In this document: in pieces, positions 20,567 to 29,350 of the stretch
How positions within the stretch are numbered: the stretch's first letter is position 1
Layout: every line of letters starts with the position of its first letter
Assembly: GCF_004137245.1 (NCBI RefSeq)
Contig: NZ_SDWS01000001.1
Span: forward strand, 124,001 to 188,000
DNA: 64,000 nt
DNA from: Nocardioides glacieisoli
GTDB lineage: Bacteria > Actinomycetota > Actinomycetes > Propionibacteriales > Nocardioidaceae
Direction: 5' to 3'
Made by a program: the position numbers and the translations under genes
Notes under the pieces: model-generated
What the model was told of the DNA's origin: nothing
Database searches by the model: none
Seen by the model: only the letters and a program-made list of their open reading frames with translations

Positions 20567-22089
20567 GCGGCCCGTCGGAGACCACGGCCTCCCGCCTCGC
20601 CGAGCAGCTGGCCGACGGCTCGGTCACCTCGGTCGAGGTCACCCAGCGCCACCTCGACCGCATCGCCGAGGTCGACGACCGGGTGCACGCCTTCCTCCAC
20701 GTCGACCCCGAGGGCGCGCTCATCCAGGCCGCCGAGTCCGACGCCCGCCGGGCCCGCGGCGAGGCACGCGGCCCGCTGGACGGCGTACCGATCGCGGTCA
20801 AGGACGTGATGGCGACCCGCGGGCTGCCCACGACGTGCGGCTCGAAGATCCTCGAGGGCTGGGTGCCGCCCTACGACGCGACGGTCGTCGAGCGCCTGCG
20901 CGTGGCCGGCCTGCCGATCCTCGGCAAGACCAACATGGACGAGTTCGCCATGGGCTCCTCCACGGAGCACTCGGCCTACGGCCCGACCCGCAATCCGTGG
21001 GACCTCGACCGGATCCCCGGCGGCTCCGGCGGCGGCTCGGCCGCAGCCGTCGCGTCGTACGAGGCGCCGCTCGCCATCGGCACCGACACCGGTGGCTCCA
21101 TCCGCCAGCCCGGTGCCGTCACCGGCACGGTGGGCGTGAAGCCGACCTACGGCGGGGTGTCGCGCTACGGCCTCGTCGCGCTGGCCAACAGCCTCGACCA
21201 GGCCGGTCCGGTCACCCGCAACGTCCTCGACGCCGCGATGCTCCACGACGTCATCGGCGGCCACGACCTGCGTGACTCGACCTCGATCAAGACCGACTGG
21301 CCGTCCTTCACCGAGGCGGCGAAGCAGGGCGCGTCCGGCGACCTCACCGGGGTGAAGGTCGGCGTCGTCACCGAGATGTCCGGCGACGGCTGGCAAGCCG
21401 GTGTGATGAACCGCTTCAACGAGTCCGTCGAGCTCATGGTGAAGGCCGGGGCCGAGGTCGTCGAGGTGTCCTGCCCGTCCTTCGTGCACGCGCTCGCGGC
21501 CTACTACCTGATCCTCCCGGCCGAGGCCTCGAGCAACCTCGCGAAGTTCGACGCGATGCGCTACGGCCTCCGGGTCACCCCCGACGCCAAGAATGGAACA
21601 CAGCCGAGCGCCGAGGACGTCATGCGCGCCACCCGCGACGCCGGGTTCGGCGACGAGGTGAAGCGCCGGATCATCCTCGGCACCTACGCCCTGTCGAGCG
21701 GCTACTACGACGCCTACTACGGCCAGGCGCAGAAGATCCGCACGCTGATCAGCCGCGACTTCGACGCGGCCTTCCAGAAGGTCGACGTGCTCGTCTCGCC
21801 GACGGCGCCGACGACGGCGTTCAAGCTGGGTGAGAAGCTCGACGACCCGATGGCGATGTACCTGAACGACCTCGCCACCATCCCGGCGAACCTCGCCGGC
21901 GTGCCCGGCATCTCGGTGCCCAACGGCCTGGCCGACGAGGACTCGCTGCCCTCCGGCTTCCAGGTCCTCGCACCTGCGCTGGCCGACGACCGGGTCTACC
22001 GGGTGGGCGCCGCGCTGGAGGCGCTGCACGTGCAGGAATGGGGCGGGCCGCTGCTCGACCGCGCGACCGGACTGGAGACGAACCGATGA
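20563..22089 (+). CDS. gatA: Asp-tRNA(Asn)/Glu-tRNA(Gln) amidotransferase subunit A
   Basis: Amidase subunit that releases ammonia from glutamine for the tRNA amidation done by GatB. 508 residues with the amidase signature: catalytic Lys 80 in PIAVKDV, then [14 protein letters not shown] and DTGGSIRQP containing the cis-Ser and nucleophilic Ser of the Ser-cisSer-Lys triad. Ends with the family's [16 protein letters not shown]. Overlaps gatB by 4 bp. Confidence 0.97.
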   Translation: MSGPSETTASRLAEQLADGSVTSVEVTQRHLDRIAEVDDRVHAFLHVDPEGALIQAAESDARRARGEARGPLDGVPIAVKDVMATRGLPTTCGSKILEGWVPPYDATVVERLRVAGLPILGKTNMDEFAMGSSTEHSAYGPTRNPWDLDRIPGGSGGGSAAAVASYEAPLAIGTDTGGSIRQPGAVTGTVGVKPTYGGVSRYGLVALANSLDQAGPVTRNVLDAAMLHDVIGGHDLRDSTSIKTDWPSFTEAAKQGASGDLTGVKVGVVTEMSGDGWQAGVMNRFNESVELMVKAGAEVVEVSCPSFVHALAAYYLILPAEASSNLAKFDAMRYGLRVTPDAKNGTQPSAEDVMRATRDAGFGDEVKRRIILGTYALSSGYYDAYYGQAQKIRTLISRDFDAAFQKVDVLVSPTAPTTAFKLGEKLDDPMAMYLNDLATIPANLAGVPGISVPNGLADEDSLPSGFQVLAPALADDRVYRVGAALEALHVQEWGGPLLDRATGLETNR

Positions 22090-23594
22090 CTTCCGCCAAG
22101 ACCGACGCGGCCCTGATGCCGTACGACGACGTGCTGGCCGCCTTCGACCCGGCCCTCGGCCTCGAGGTCCACGTCGAGCTGAACACGAACTCGAAGATGT
22201 TCTGCGGCTGCCCGGCCACGTTCGGCGGCGAGCCCAACGCCGGCACGTGCCCGACGTGCCTCGGCCTCCCCGGCGCGATGCCCGTCGTCAACGGCAAGGC
22301 CGTCGAGTCCGCGATCCGGATCGGCCTCGCGCTCAACTGCGACATCGCCGAGTGGTGCCGCTTCGCGCGGAAGAACTACTTCTACCCGGACATGCCGAAG
22401 AACTTCCAGACGTCGCAGTACGACGAGCCGATCGCCTTCGACGGCTACATGGACGTCGACGTGGACGGTGAGACCTACCGCGTCGAGATCGAGCGCGCGC
22501 ACATGGAGGAGGACACCGGGAAGTCGCTGCACGTCGGCGGCGCCACCGGCCGCATCCACGGCGCCGACCACTCGCTCGTGGACTACAACCGCGCCGGGAT
22601 CCCGCTCATCGAGATCGTCACCCGCCCGATCATGGGTGCCGGGGCGAAGGCCCCCGAGGTCGCCAAGGCGTACGTCACCCAGCTCCGCGAGCTCATCGTC
22701 GCGCTCGGTGTCTCCGAGGCGCGGATGGACCAGGGCAACCTGCGCGCCGACGTGAACCTGTCGCTGGCCCCGAAGGACAGCGGCGTCCTCGGCACCCGCA
22801 CCGAGACCAAGAACGTCAACTCGTTCCGCTCGGTCGAGCGGGCCGTGCGCTACGAGATGCAGCGGCACGCGGTGATCCTGCGCGACGGCGGCTCGATCCT
22901 GCAGGAGACCCGCCACTGGCACGAGGACACCGGGATCACCACGAGCGGTCGCGAGAAGTCCGACGCGGAGGACTACCGCTACTTCCCCGAGCCGGACCTG
23001 GTGCCGGTCGCGCCGAGCCGCGAGTGGGTCGAGGAGCTCCGCGGCACGCTGCCGGAGAACCCGACCGTGCGTCGCGCCCGGCTGCAGGGGGAGTGGGGCT
23101 TCAGCGACCTCGACATGCGCGACACCATCGGTGCCGGCGCGCTCGGCCTCGTCGAGGAGACGATCGCCGCGGGCGCGACACCGCAGGCCGCCCGCAAGTG
23201 GTGGCTCGGCGAGCTCGCCCGGCGCAGCAACGAGGACGGCGTCGACCTGGTCGACCTGCCCATCACCCCCGCCGACGTGGCGCGGATCCAGGCGCTGGTC
23301 GACGAGAAGACCGTCAACGACAAGCTGGCCCGCCAGGTCATCGAAGGAGTGCTGGCAGGGGAGGGCACCCCGGACGAGGTCGTCGCGAGCCGCGGCCTGG
23401 CCGTCGTCTCGGACGACGGTGCCCTGGGGGCCGCCGTCGACAAGGCGATCGCCGAGAACCCCGACGTGGCCGACAAGATCCGCGACGGCAAGCACGCCGC
23501 CGCCGGGGCGCTCATCGGCGCGGTGATGAAGGAGATGCGCGGACAGGCCGACGCCGCCCGGGTGCGCGAGCTGATCCTGGAGAAGCTCGGGTGA
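22086..23594 (+). CDS. gatB: Asp-tRNA(Asn)/Glu-tRNA(Gln) amidotransferase subunit B
   Basis: tRNA-binding kinase/transamidase subunit of GatCAB. 502 residues. N-terminal core [16 protein letters not shown] with Cys-rich CGCPATFG and CPTCLGLPG (zinc site), [19 protein letters not shown], then a C-terminal helical YqeY-like tail ([16 protein letters not shown]). ATG 22086 overlaps the gatA stop and avoids a non-conserved extension. Confidence 0.97.
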   Translation: MTSAKTDAALMPYDDVLAAFDPALGLEVHVELNTNSKMFCGCPATFGGEPNAGTCPTCLGLPGAMPVVNGKAVESAIRIGLALNCDIAEWCRFARKNYFYPDMPKNFQTSQYDEPIAFDGYMDVDVDGETYRVEIERAHMEEDTGKSLHVGGATGRIHGADHSLVDYNRAGIPLIEIVTRPIMGAGAKAPEVAKAYVTQLRELIVALGVSEARMDQGNLRADVNLSLAPKDSGVLGTRTETKNVNSFRSVERAVRYEMQRHAVILRDGGSILQETRHWHEDTGITTSGREKSDAEDYRYFPEPDLVPVAPSREWVEELRGTLPENPTVRRARLQGEWGFSDLDMRDTIGAGALGLVEETIAAGATPQAARKWWLGELARRSNEDGVDLVDLPITPADVARIQALVDEKTVNDKLARQVIEGVLAGEGTPDEVVASRGLAVVSDDGALGAAVDKAIAENPDVADKIRDGKHAAAGALIGAVMKEMRGQADAARVRELILEKLG

Positions 23595-23732
23595 CAAGTT
23601 TTCTCGCGGTCTAGACAACTTGCTACGGTGGTCGCGCGTCACATTGGTCACATCACCAACGAAACGCTCGTGCATCGAAGGGGGCTGACGGCACTGCCGT
23701 CGTGGGGTCCCCGCGCGAGCGGGAAGGAAGTC

Positions 23733-25142
23733 ATGCACCATCGCCTTCGACCCATCCGGACAGCCGCGGTCGCACTCTCGACCGTCGCCCTGGGCGCCGG
23801 AGTGCTCGCTGCTCCGCCGGCCACGGCTGACAGCACCTCGGCCCTCCGCAGCGCCAAGGCTGCGGTCAACACCGACAGCACGCCCTCGACCATCGCCGCC
23901 GAGTGGATGGCCGGCGAGCTCACCAACGGCCTCGTCGTCGGGGACTTCGGGCCCGACTTCGGTCTCACCATCGACACCGGCATGGCGCTCGCGACGGTCA
24001 CCAGCCAGGGCGCGACCGTCACCGCCATCAACAACGCGCTCGAGCCGCGCATCGCCGAGTACGTCGGCGACGGGACCAAGGAGTCCTACGCCGGCCCGCT
24101 CGCGAAGGCCGCGACCTTCGCCCGCACCGCCAAGAAGAACCCGATCAGCTACGGCGGGATCAACCTCATCGCTCGCCTCGAGGAGCGCACCGCCGACGTC
24201 CCGGCCGACCCGACCAAGGAGCCGCAGGCCGCCGCGTTCGCCGGCCGGATCTTCGACAAGTCGGAGTCGGGCAACTTCGCCAACGTCGTGGGCCAGTCCT
24301 ACGCGGTGCGCGCCCTGACGCTGGCCCGGTCCGCCGAGGCGGGTGCCGCTCGTGACTTCCTGCTCAAGCAGCAGTGCGCCTCGGGCTACTTCCGGCTGAA
24401 CTTCGACAAGGCCAACGTGCCCAGCCAGTCGTGCACCGAGGGTGTCGCCGGCAGCGAGGCCGACGCCGACGCGACCGCTCTCGCGGTGATCAACCTGATC
24501 GAGTCCGGCGACCGCACCCCGACCGTCACCGCGGCCCTCGACAAGGCCAGCGCGTGGCTCGCGAGCAAGCAGCGCAACAGCGGGGCGTTCCGCAGCTCCG
24601 GTGACGGTGCCTCGATCAACTCCAACACCACGGCCGTCAGCGGCTACGCGCTCGGCCTGATGCGCAACCGTGACGCTGCCCTCAAGGCCGCGCTGTGGGT
24701 GCGCAAGAACCAGCCGGTCGACAAGTACAAGTGCCGCACGGCGCTGACCAAGGACACCGGCGCCGTCGCGTTCCGCAAGGACCGGATCAAGGCGTCCTCG
24801 ACGACCGGCATCCCGGCCAGTGCGCGCGACGAGTGGCGCCGCTCGACCGCCCAGGCGATCCTCGGCCTCCAGTTCGCCCCGGCGAGCAAGGACCGGCTCC
24901 AGATCGTCTCGGTGCGCAAGGAGGCACGCGCGGGTGAGCGTGTGCAGTTCCGCGTCTTCGGCCTCGCGCCGAGCGAGAGCGCCTGCCTGCAGGTCAAGGG
25001 CGACTTCGTCCGCGTCAAGGGCAAGAAGTCCGGCGACAAGATCGTGCGCAAGCTGACCCTGCCCGCGGGCAACCAGCGTCGCGTCGCGCTCGTGAAGACC
25101 TCGGACGACGAGGCTCGTACGTCGCTGCGGGTTCGCAACTGA
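23733..25142 (+). CDS. Secreted alpha/alpha-toroid (prenyltransferase/transcobalamin-N-like) protein
   Basis: 469 residues with a Sec signal peptide ending PPATADS. Helical repeats with a polar turn (FLLKQQCASGYFRLNF, WLASKQRNSGAFRSSG, LWVRKNQPVDKYKC) give the alpha6/alpha6 toroid pattern shared by terpenoid cyclases and the N-domain of intrinsic factor/transcobalamin. The last 90 residues form a separate domain. It is a paralogue of the protein encoded at 25455: same order, with matching segments such as FLLKQQC and SNTT. GGAAGGAAG at 23722-23729 sets ATG 23733. Unlike its paralogue it has no riboswitch and is followed by a strong terminator. Cobalamin binding is inference. Confidence 0.75.
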   Translation: MHHRLRPIRTAAVALSTVALGAGVLAAPPATADSTSALRSAKAAVNTDSTPSTIAAEWMAGELTNGLVVGDFGPDFGLTIDTGMALATVTSQGATVTAINNALEPRIAEYVGDGTKESYAGPLAKAATFARTAKKNPISYGGINLIARLEERTADVPADPTKEPQAAAFAGRIFDKSESGNFANVVGQSYAVRALTLARSAEAGAARDFLLKQQCASGYFRLNFDKANVPSQSCTEGVAGSEADADATALAVINLIESGDRTPTVTAALDKASAWLASKQRNSGAFRSSGDGASINSNTTAVSGYALGLMRNRDAALKAALWVRKNQPVDKYKCRTALTKDTGAVAFRKDRIKASSTTGIPASARDEWRRSTAQAILGLQFAPASKDRLQIVSVRKEARAGERVQFRVFGLAPSESACLQVKGDFVRVKGKKSGDKIVRKLTLPAGNQRRVALVKTSDDEARTSLRVRN

Positions 25143-25172
25143 CCCACCAGCACCACCTGATCGACCACACCG

Positions 25173-25206
25173 CCTCGGCCCGGCGTCTCGCGACGCCGGG
25201 CCGAGG
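25173..25206 (+). terminator. 15-bp perfect hairpin terminator
   Basis: CCTCGGCCCGGCGTC (25173-25187) pairs perfectly with 25192-25206 across the loop TCGC. It separates the first toroid gene from the riboswitch operon. No T tract, as is common for actinobacterial terminators. Confidence 0.75.
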
Positions 25207-25229
25207 TGCGTCCGGAGCCGGGCGAGGGT

Positions 25230-25235
25230 TAGGCT
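25230..25235 (+). promoter_or_regulatory. -10 element TAGGCT for the riboswitch transcript
   Basis: TAGGCT would place the transcript start near 25242, shortly before the first helix of the cobalamin riboswitch. Confidence 0.5.
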
Positions 25236-25261
25236 GCGCTCGCCGCACCCGTCCGGGTCGG

Positions 25262-25375
25262 CAACACACACGCCCGAGGTGGGGAAAGTCGGTCTGAAAC
25301 CGACGCTGACCCGCAACCGTGGGCACGGGAGCGATCCCGTGCGAGCCGGAACACCTGCCTCGATGCGTCTTGAAC
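25262..25375 (+). ncRNA. Cobalamin riboswitch (AdoCbl/B12 element)
   Basis: All parts of the B12 aptamer core can be read in order: GAGGTGGGGAAAGTCGG (25276 on), the stem-loop GTCGG-TCTGAAA-CCGAC, then GCTGACCCGCAACCGTG, a variable hairpin GCACGGG/CCCGTGC (25323-25342), and GAGCCGGAACACCTGCC, the near-invariant B12-box end that closes the central junction. Boundaries are approximate. The coding start is about 80 nt further on, leaving space for an expression platform. Confidence 0.93.
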
Positions 25376-25427
25376 ACCATCGCTGTCGAGGAATGCAGCG
25401 GGGCTGACCGGCGTACTGCCGACCTTG

Positions 25428-25446
25428 CCTCGCTGTCGCAGCGAGG
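25428..25446 (+). promoter_or_regulatory. SD-sequestering hairpin (riboswitch expression platform)
   Basis: CCTCGCTG (25428-25435) pairs perfectly with CAGCGAGG (25439-25446) over a three-base loop. The 3' arm contains the first part of the ribosome binding site GAGGAAGGA of the gene at 25455, so B12 binding probably controls translation initiation through this helix. Confidence 0.6.
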
Positions 25447-25454
25447 AAGGAACC

Positions 25455-27158
25455 ATGAAGCTCATCTCCGGGCTGGCAGCCGTCGCGCTCGCCGCCACCA
25501 CCCTCGTCGTCGCCGCCCCCGCGCAGGCTGCCGAGACCCCGGCTGACCGGGCCGTCTCCGCCGGCTCCACCTGGCTCAAGGGACAGCTCACCGCCGGGAT
25601 CCTCCACAACGACGAGTACGACTACGACGACCTCGGGCTCTCGGCTGACATCGCGTTCGCGCTCGACGCCGTCGGTGGCCAGGACGCCACCGTCGATCAG
25701 ATCGCGGCCGCCGTCGGCGACGACGTCACGTCCTGGTACGACTACGGGACGATCTACACCGGCTCGGCTGCCAAGGCCATCGCACTGATGCAGGTCGGCG
25801 GCCTGGACGCCACGAATGTCGGCGGCGTCGACCTCCAGGATGTCGTCGAGGACAACGTCGCCACGACCAGTCCGATCGTCGGCCGTGTGCAGAACGCAGG
25901 TGAGACCGTCTATCCCTCGGGTGAGCCGACCGACACGCTGAACGTGATCAGCCAGTCCTGGGCCGCCCGCGCGCTCGGCGGACAGGACTCCGACCTCGCC
26001 GACGAGGTGATGGCCTTCCTGCTGAAGCAGCAGTGCGACGACGGCTCGTTCCGCTCCGCGCTCACCAAGGACAAGGCCGCGCCCGAGAACCAGCAGGGCT
26101 GCGCAGCGGGAACGGCGGGTGAGGTCGACACGACCGCGCTCACCGTGCTCAACATCCTCGCCACGCCCGACGCCTCGGTCACCGCGAAGGGCGCCGCCCT
26201 CCTCGCCGCGAGCTGGCTGAAGACGCAGCAGGCTGCCGACGGCTCGTTCAGCGCGGGTGCGCTCGGCGTCAACTCCAACACCACTGGCCTTGCGGGCTGG
26301 GCGCTCGCCGAGGCCGGCCAGGACGCGGCCGCGACCAAGGCTGCCTCGTGGTTGCGTGGCGTCCAGGTCGCTGACATTGCCCCGTGCGCGACGACGCTGT
26401 CCGCCGACAACGGCGCCATCGCCTACGCACCCGCCGACCTGGCAACGGTCCGCGGAGCCGGTTCGTTCTCGGTCCCGCAGCGGGAGCTCACCCGCCGGGC
26501 GAGCGCCCAGGCGCTGCCGGCCCTGGCGAACCTCCCCGCCGGCGCGGACGTCACTGTCTCTGCCCCCGCCAGCGCGGTCGAGAAGAGCACCGTCACGGTC
26601 ACCGTTGCCGGCCTCGGTGCTGGTGAGCCCGCCTGCGTGAGCCTCGGTTCGGAGGCCAAGTCGGTGACCGGCACGGGGTCCACCGTCCCGGTCACCTTCA
26701 CGCTGCCGGCCGGAGCGGCCACGCGCACGTTCCGCGTCGCCACGCTGACCGGGTCGTCCACCGCCACCACGGCGGCCACGGCGACCCCGGCCACGCCGAC
26801 GCCCACCCCTGTCCCGGGAGAGCCGACGGTGGGTGACCTGGACGTCGCCAAGGTCGTGAAGGTGGGCCGCAAGGGCATCTTCAAGGTCGAGGTCGCCTGC
26901 GACTCCACTGTGGACTGCACCGGCAAGCTGAAGGTCCGCACCGTCGGCAAGGTCGTGCGGCCCAACGGCGCGAAGAAGGTGCTGGTCGTCGCGAAGTCGG
27001 CGTACGACGTCGAGGCGGGGGAGACCGCGAAGGTCGTCCTGCGCCTGACGAAGCCGGCCCGGGCCGCGGTCGGCACCACGCGCACCCGCGTCGTGGCCGT
27101 CCAGACCGCTGACGGCGCCGACGCGGTCAGCACGAAGTTCTGGTTGCGCCGGAAGTGA
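25455..27158 (+). CDS. Secreted alpha/alpha-toroid protein, B12-riboswitch controlled (intrinsic-factor N-domain-like)
   Basis: 567 residues. Signal peptide to about 25 (AQAAE), then a helical toroid (about 30-360) with turns such as FLLKQQCDDGSFRS, WLKTQQAADGSFSAG and WLRGVQV, the alpha6/alpha6 fold of prenyltransferase/transcobalamin N-domains. Cys occur where disulfides could form (QQC...QQGC). A beta domain and a Thr/Pro linker follow, then a C-terminal beta domain (KVEVACDSTVDCTGKLKVR). Its position directly under a B12 riboswitch and at the head of an ECF operon supports an extracellular cobalamin- or corrinoid-capturing role; binding itself is not shown. ATG 25455 follows GAGGAAGGA. 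Confidence 0.82.
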   Translation: MKLISGLAAVALAATTLVVAAPAQAAETPADRAVSAGSTWLKGQLTAGILHNDEYDYDDLGLSADIAFALDAVGGQDATVDQIAAAVGDDVTSWYDYGTIYTGSAAKAIALMQVGGLDATNVGGVDLQDVVEDNVATTSPIVGRVQNAGETVYPSGEPTDTLNVISQSWAARALGGQDSDLADEVMAFLLKQQCDDGSFRSALTKDKAAPENQQGCAAGTAGEVDTTALTVLNILATPDASVTAKGAALLAASWLKTQQAADGSFSAGALGVNSNTTGLAGWALAEAGQDAAATKAASWLRGVQVADIAPCATTLSADNGAIAYAPADLATVRGAGSFSVPQRELTRRASAQALPALANLPAGADVTVSAPASAVEKSTVTVTVAGLGAGEPACVSLGSEAKSVTGTGSTVPVTFTLPAGAATRTFRVATLTGSSTATTAATATPATPTPTPVPGEPTVGDLDVAKVVKVGRKGIFKVEVACDSTVDCTGKLKVRTVGKVVRPNGAKKVLVVAKSAYDVEAGETAKVVLRLTKPARAAVGTTRTRVVAVQTADGADAVSTKFWLRRK

Positions 27159-27163
27159 TCTCG

Positions 27164-28231
27164 ATGAATGCCCGATCTCGGCGGGTCATCGCCTCCCTCA
27201 CCCTCCTGGCCGCCGGCCTGGTGGGCGGGGGAGCCGTGGTCGGCCTGGCTCCTGCTGCCGAGGCTGCCACGTGCACCTCGAGCGGCGGAGTGAGCGTCGT
27301 CGTGGACTACCGCGAGCTGGGAGGAAGCATCCTCACCGCGTGCGCCCCCGACGGCGGAGGCAAGAGCGCCACGGCGATCGTCGCCTCCGTCGGAGTCACG
27401 CTGACCTACGCGAGCCGGCAGCCCGGCTTCGTCTGCCGGGTCAACGGTCAGCCGGCCGCCGACCCGTGCGTCAACGCCTCGCCGGCGGACGCCTACTGGG
27501 GCCTGTGGTGGGCGGACGGCGCGAAGGCGTCGTGGACCTACTCGTCCTACGCCTCGGGCTCGCTCACCGTCCCCGCCGGCGGGTCGGTGGGCTGGTCGTG
27601 GCAGCAGGACCGTGCCTCGAGCGGAGCGGCCCCGCCCGGCGTGGCCCCGCCCGTGCAGTCGAGCACCCCGACCGCGACGCCCACGCCGACGTCCTCCCCG
27701 AGCTCGTCGCCGACCTCCTCCCCGTCAGCGTCGTCGTCGCCGAGCGCGACGCCGACGGCCGGGGGTGGGTCGCAGTCGTCCAGCCCGTCCTCCAGTCCCT
27801 CCCCGGGCTCGGGTGGTGGGTCGGGCGGCGGCTCCGGCTCGGCCGGTGGCTCGGGCTCCTCTCCCTCGGCGAGTCCGTCGGGCACGCCGGCGACCCCGTC
27901 CGAGTCCCCGCTGGCCTCTGAGTCTCCTGGAGACTCAGGGTCGACGAACGGGTCGAGGAAGGGGTCGGACAAGGACTCCGGCAAGAAGGCCGGCGACGGC
28001 GCCTCGGACGATGAGTCTCCCGGAGACTCACCGGCCAGCGACGACGCCGAGGCCACCGAGTCGGGCGGTGAGTCTCCTGGAGACTCAACGGCCAGTGCGG
28101 CCGCACCGGCGGGGGAGCTGACCGACCAGCCGGCCCGCATCCCCGCAGCGGTCACCTGGAGCATCGTCGGCCTGCTAGCGATCGCGATCGCTGGCAGCGC
28201 CGTCGTGGCGCGTCGTAGACGGGGGGTCTGA
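27164..28231 (+). CDS. Membrane-anchored DUF4430/transcobalamin-C-like protein
   Basis: 355 residues. Signal peptide to about residue 35 (PAAEAA), then a 110-residue beta domain with YWGLWWADGAKASWTYSSYASGS-type Trp/Tyr spacing and a terminal GGSVGWSW, matching DUF4430, the family of the C-terminal domain of transcobalamin/intrinsic factor. A 170-residue Ser/Pro/Gly linker follows, then a C-terminal hydrophobic helix and basic tail (VARRRRGV), so it is tethered to the membrane through a flexible stalk. The linker contains three ESPGDS units encoded by a 19-bp palindrome. ATG 27164 has GGAAG eight bases upstream; GTG 27155, overlapping the previous stop, is the alternative. Confidence 0.83.
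   Translation: MNARSRRVIASLTLLAAGLVGGGAVVGLAPAAEAATCTSSGGVSVVVDYRELGGSILTACAPDGGGKSATAIVASVGVTLTYASRQPGFVCRVNGQPAADPCVNASPADAYWGLWWADGAKASWTYSSYASGSLTVPAGGSVGWSWQQDRASSGAAPPGVAPPVQSSTPTATPTPTSSPSSSPTSSPSASSSPSATPTAGGGSQSSSPSSSPSPGSGGGSGGGSGSAGGSGSSPSASPSGTPATPSESPLASESPGDSGSTNGSRKGSDKDSGKKAGDGASDDESPGDSPASDDAEATESGGESPGDSTASAAAPAGELTDQPARIPAAVTWSIVGLLAIAIAGSAVVARRRRGV
27919..27937. repeat. 19-bp dispersed palindrome, copy 1
   Basis: TGAGTCTCCTGGAGACTCA, a perfect palindrome apart from its central base, inside the stalk of the DUF4430 gene. Confidence 0.8.
28012..28030. repeat. 19-bp dispersed palindrome, copy 2
   Basis: TGAGTCTCCCGGAGACTCA; differs from copy 1 only at the central base. Confidence 0.8.
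28069..28087. repeat. 19-bp dispersed palindrome, copy 3
   Basis: TGAGTCTCCTGGAGACTCA, identical to copy 1, 132 bp upstream of the anchor helix codons. Confidence 0.8.
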
Positions 28232-28237
28232 CGCGCA

Positions 28238-29350
28238 GTGACCGGACCGGCCGCGCCCGTGTGGGGACTGCCGCGTGACCTGCACCCGATCGCCTGGTGG
28301 ACCTGGGCGATCGGGCTGGCCACGGCGGCGTCCCTCACCACCAACCCGCTGCTGCTGCTGCTCATCATGGGCTCGGCGACGGTGGTGGTGATGGCGCGTC
28401 GGTCCGGTCACCCCTACGGCCGGTCGTTCCGGCTCTACGTCCTGCTCGCGCTCATCACGGTCGTGATGCGCGTCGTCTTCCGGCTCGTCTTCGGCGGCCA
28501 GGAGATCGGGCACGTGCTCCTCGACCTGCCCGAGATCCCGCTGCCGAGCTGGGCCGCCGGCGTCCGCCTGCTCGGCCCGGTCACGAGCGAGGCGCTGCTC
28601 GCGGGGCTGTACGACGGTCTGCGGCTCGGCGCGATCATCCTGTGTGTCGGCGCCGCGAACTCGCTCGCCAACCCCAAGCGACTGCTTGCCTCCGTGCCGC
28701 CGGCGCTCTACGAGATCGGCACCGCCCTCGTCGTCGCCGTGACGATCTTCCCGCAGCTCGCCGACAGCGCCCGGCGCGTCCGCGCAGCCCAGGCCCTCCG
28801 CGGCGGCGCCACGAAGGGCGTCGGCCGGCTCCGCCGCTTCCTCGTCCCCGTCCTCGAGGACGCGCTCGAGCGCTCCCTGGCCCTGGCCGCCGGGATGGAC
28901 ACCCGTGGCTACGGCCGCTCCGGCGGTGCGTCCCCCGGCGAACGGCGGCTGACCGGCGCGTTGCTGCTCCTCGCGCTCACCGGCATCTGCGTGGGGACGT
29001 ACGCCTGGCTCGACCCCACCGCCCCGCGCGTCCTCGCGCTGCCGATGCTCGGCGTCGGCGCGGTCGTCGCCGTGCTCGGCCTCGTCAGTGCTGGCCGCCG
29101 CGTGCAGCGCACCCGCTACCGCCCCGACCCGTGGCGCACGCCCGAGCTCGTCACCGTCGGCACCGGCCTCGTGGTCGCGGTGCTCGGCTGGTACGTCGGC
29201 CACACGCAGGTCGTCGTCGCCTACCCGGGCGTCGACGCGATGCCCTACCTCTCGCCCCTGGCCCTGGTCGTCGGCGTGCTCGGCACTGCTCCCGCGGTCG
29301 CGACGCCGGTGCCCGCGACCGCCCTCGCCGGACGGGAGGTGACGGCATGA
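28238..29350 (+). CDS. ecfT: ECF transporter T component (predicted cobalamin importer)
   Basis: Transmembrane coupling subunit of an energy-coupling-factor importer. 370 residues. Several hydrophobic helices, then the cytoplasmic coupling region with two Arg-containing motifs, AQALRGG and AAGMDTRGYG, which are the signature contacts to the two ATPases. Extra C-terminal helices beyond the usual ~260 residues. GTG 28238 lies 6 bp after the DUF4430 gene; it overlaps the ATPase gene by 4 bp. Substrate assignment rests on the upstream riboswitch. Confidence 0.9.
   Translation: MTGPAAPVWGLPRDLHPIAWWTWAIGLATAASLTTNPLLLLLIMGSATVVVMARRSGHPYGRSFRLYVLLALITVVMRVVFRLVFGGQEIGHVLLDLPEIPLPSWAAGVRLLGPVTSEALLAGLYDGLRLGAIILCVGAANSLANPKRLLASVPPALYEIGTALVVAVTIFPQLADSARRVRAAQALRGGATKGVGRLRRFLVPVLEDALERSLALAAGMDTRGYGRSGGASPGERRLTGALLLLALTGICVGTYAWLDPTAPRVLALPMLGVGAVVAVLGLVSAGRRVQRTRYRPDPWRTPELVTVGTGLVVAVLGWYVGHTQVVVAYPGVDAMPYLSPLALVVGVLGTAPAVATPVPATALAGREVTA

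Noticed and set aside
18112-22029. Very long minus-strand open frame (over 1300 codons) across the RTX gene, EamA, gatC and gatA
   Set aside because: It is antisense to well-recognised genes; in DNA with C/G third positions the opposite frame is often free of stops. The translation is low-complexity Arg/Val/Asp/Ala without domains.
21996-25607. Another minus-strand frame of over 1200 codons opposite gatB and the toroid genes
   Set aside because: Same GC-frame shadow effect; it also runs straight through the riboswitch and terminator.
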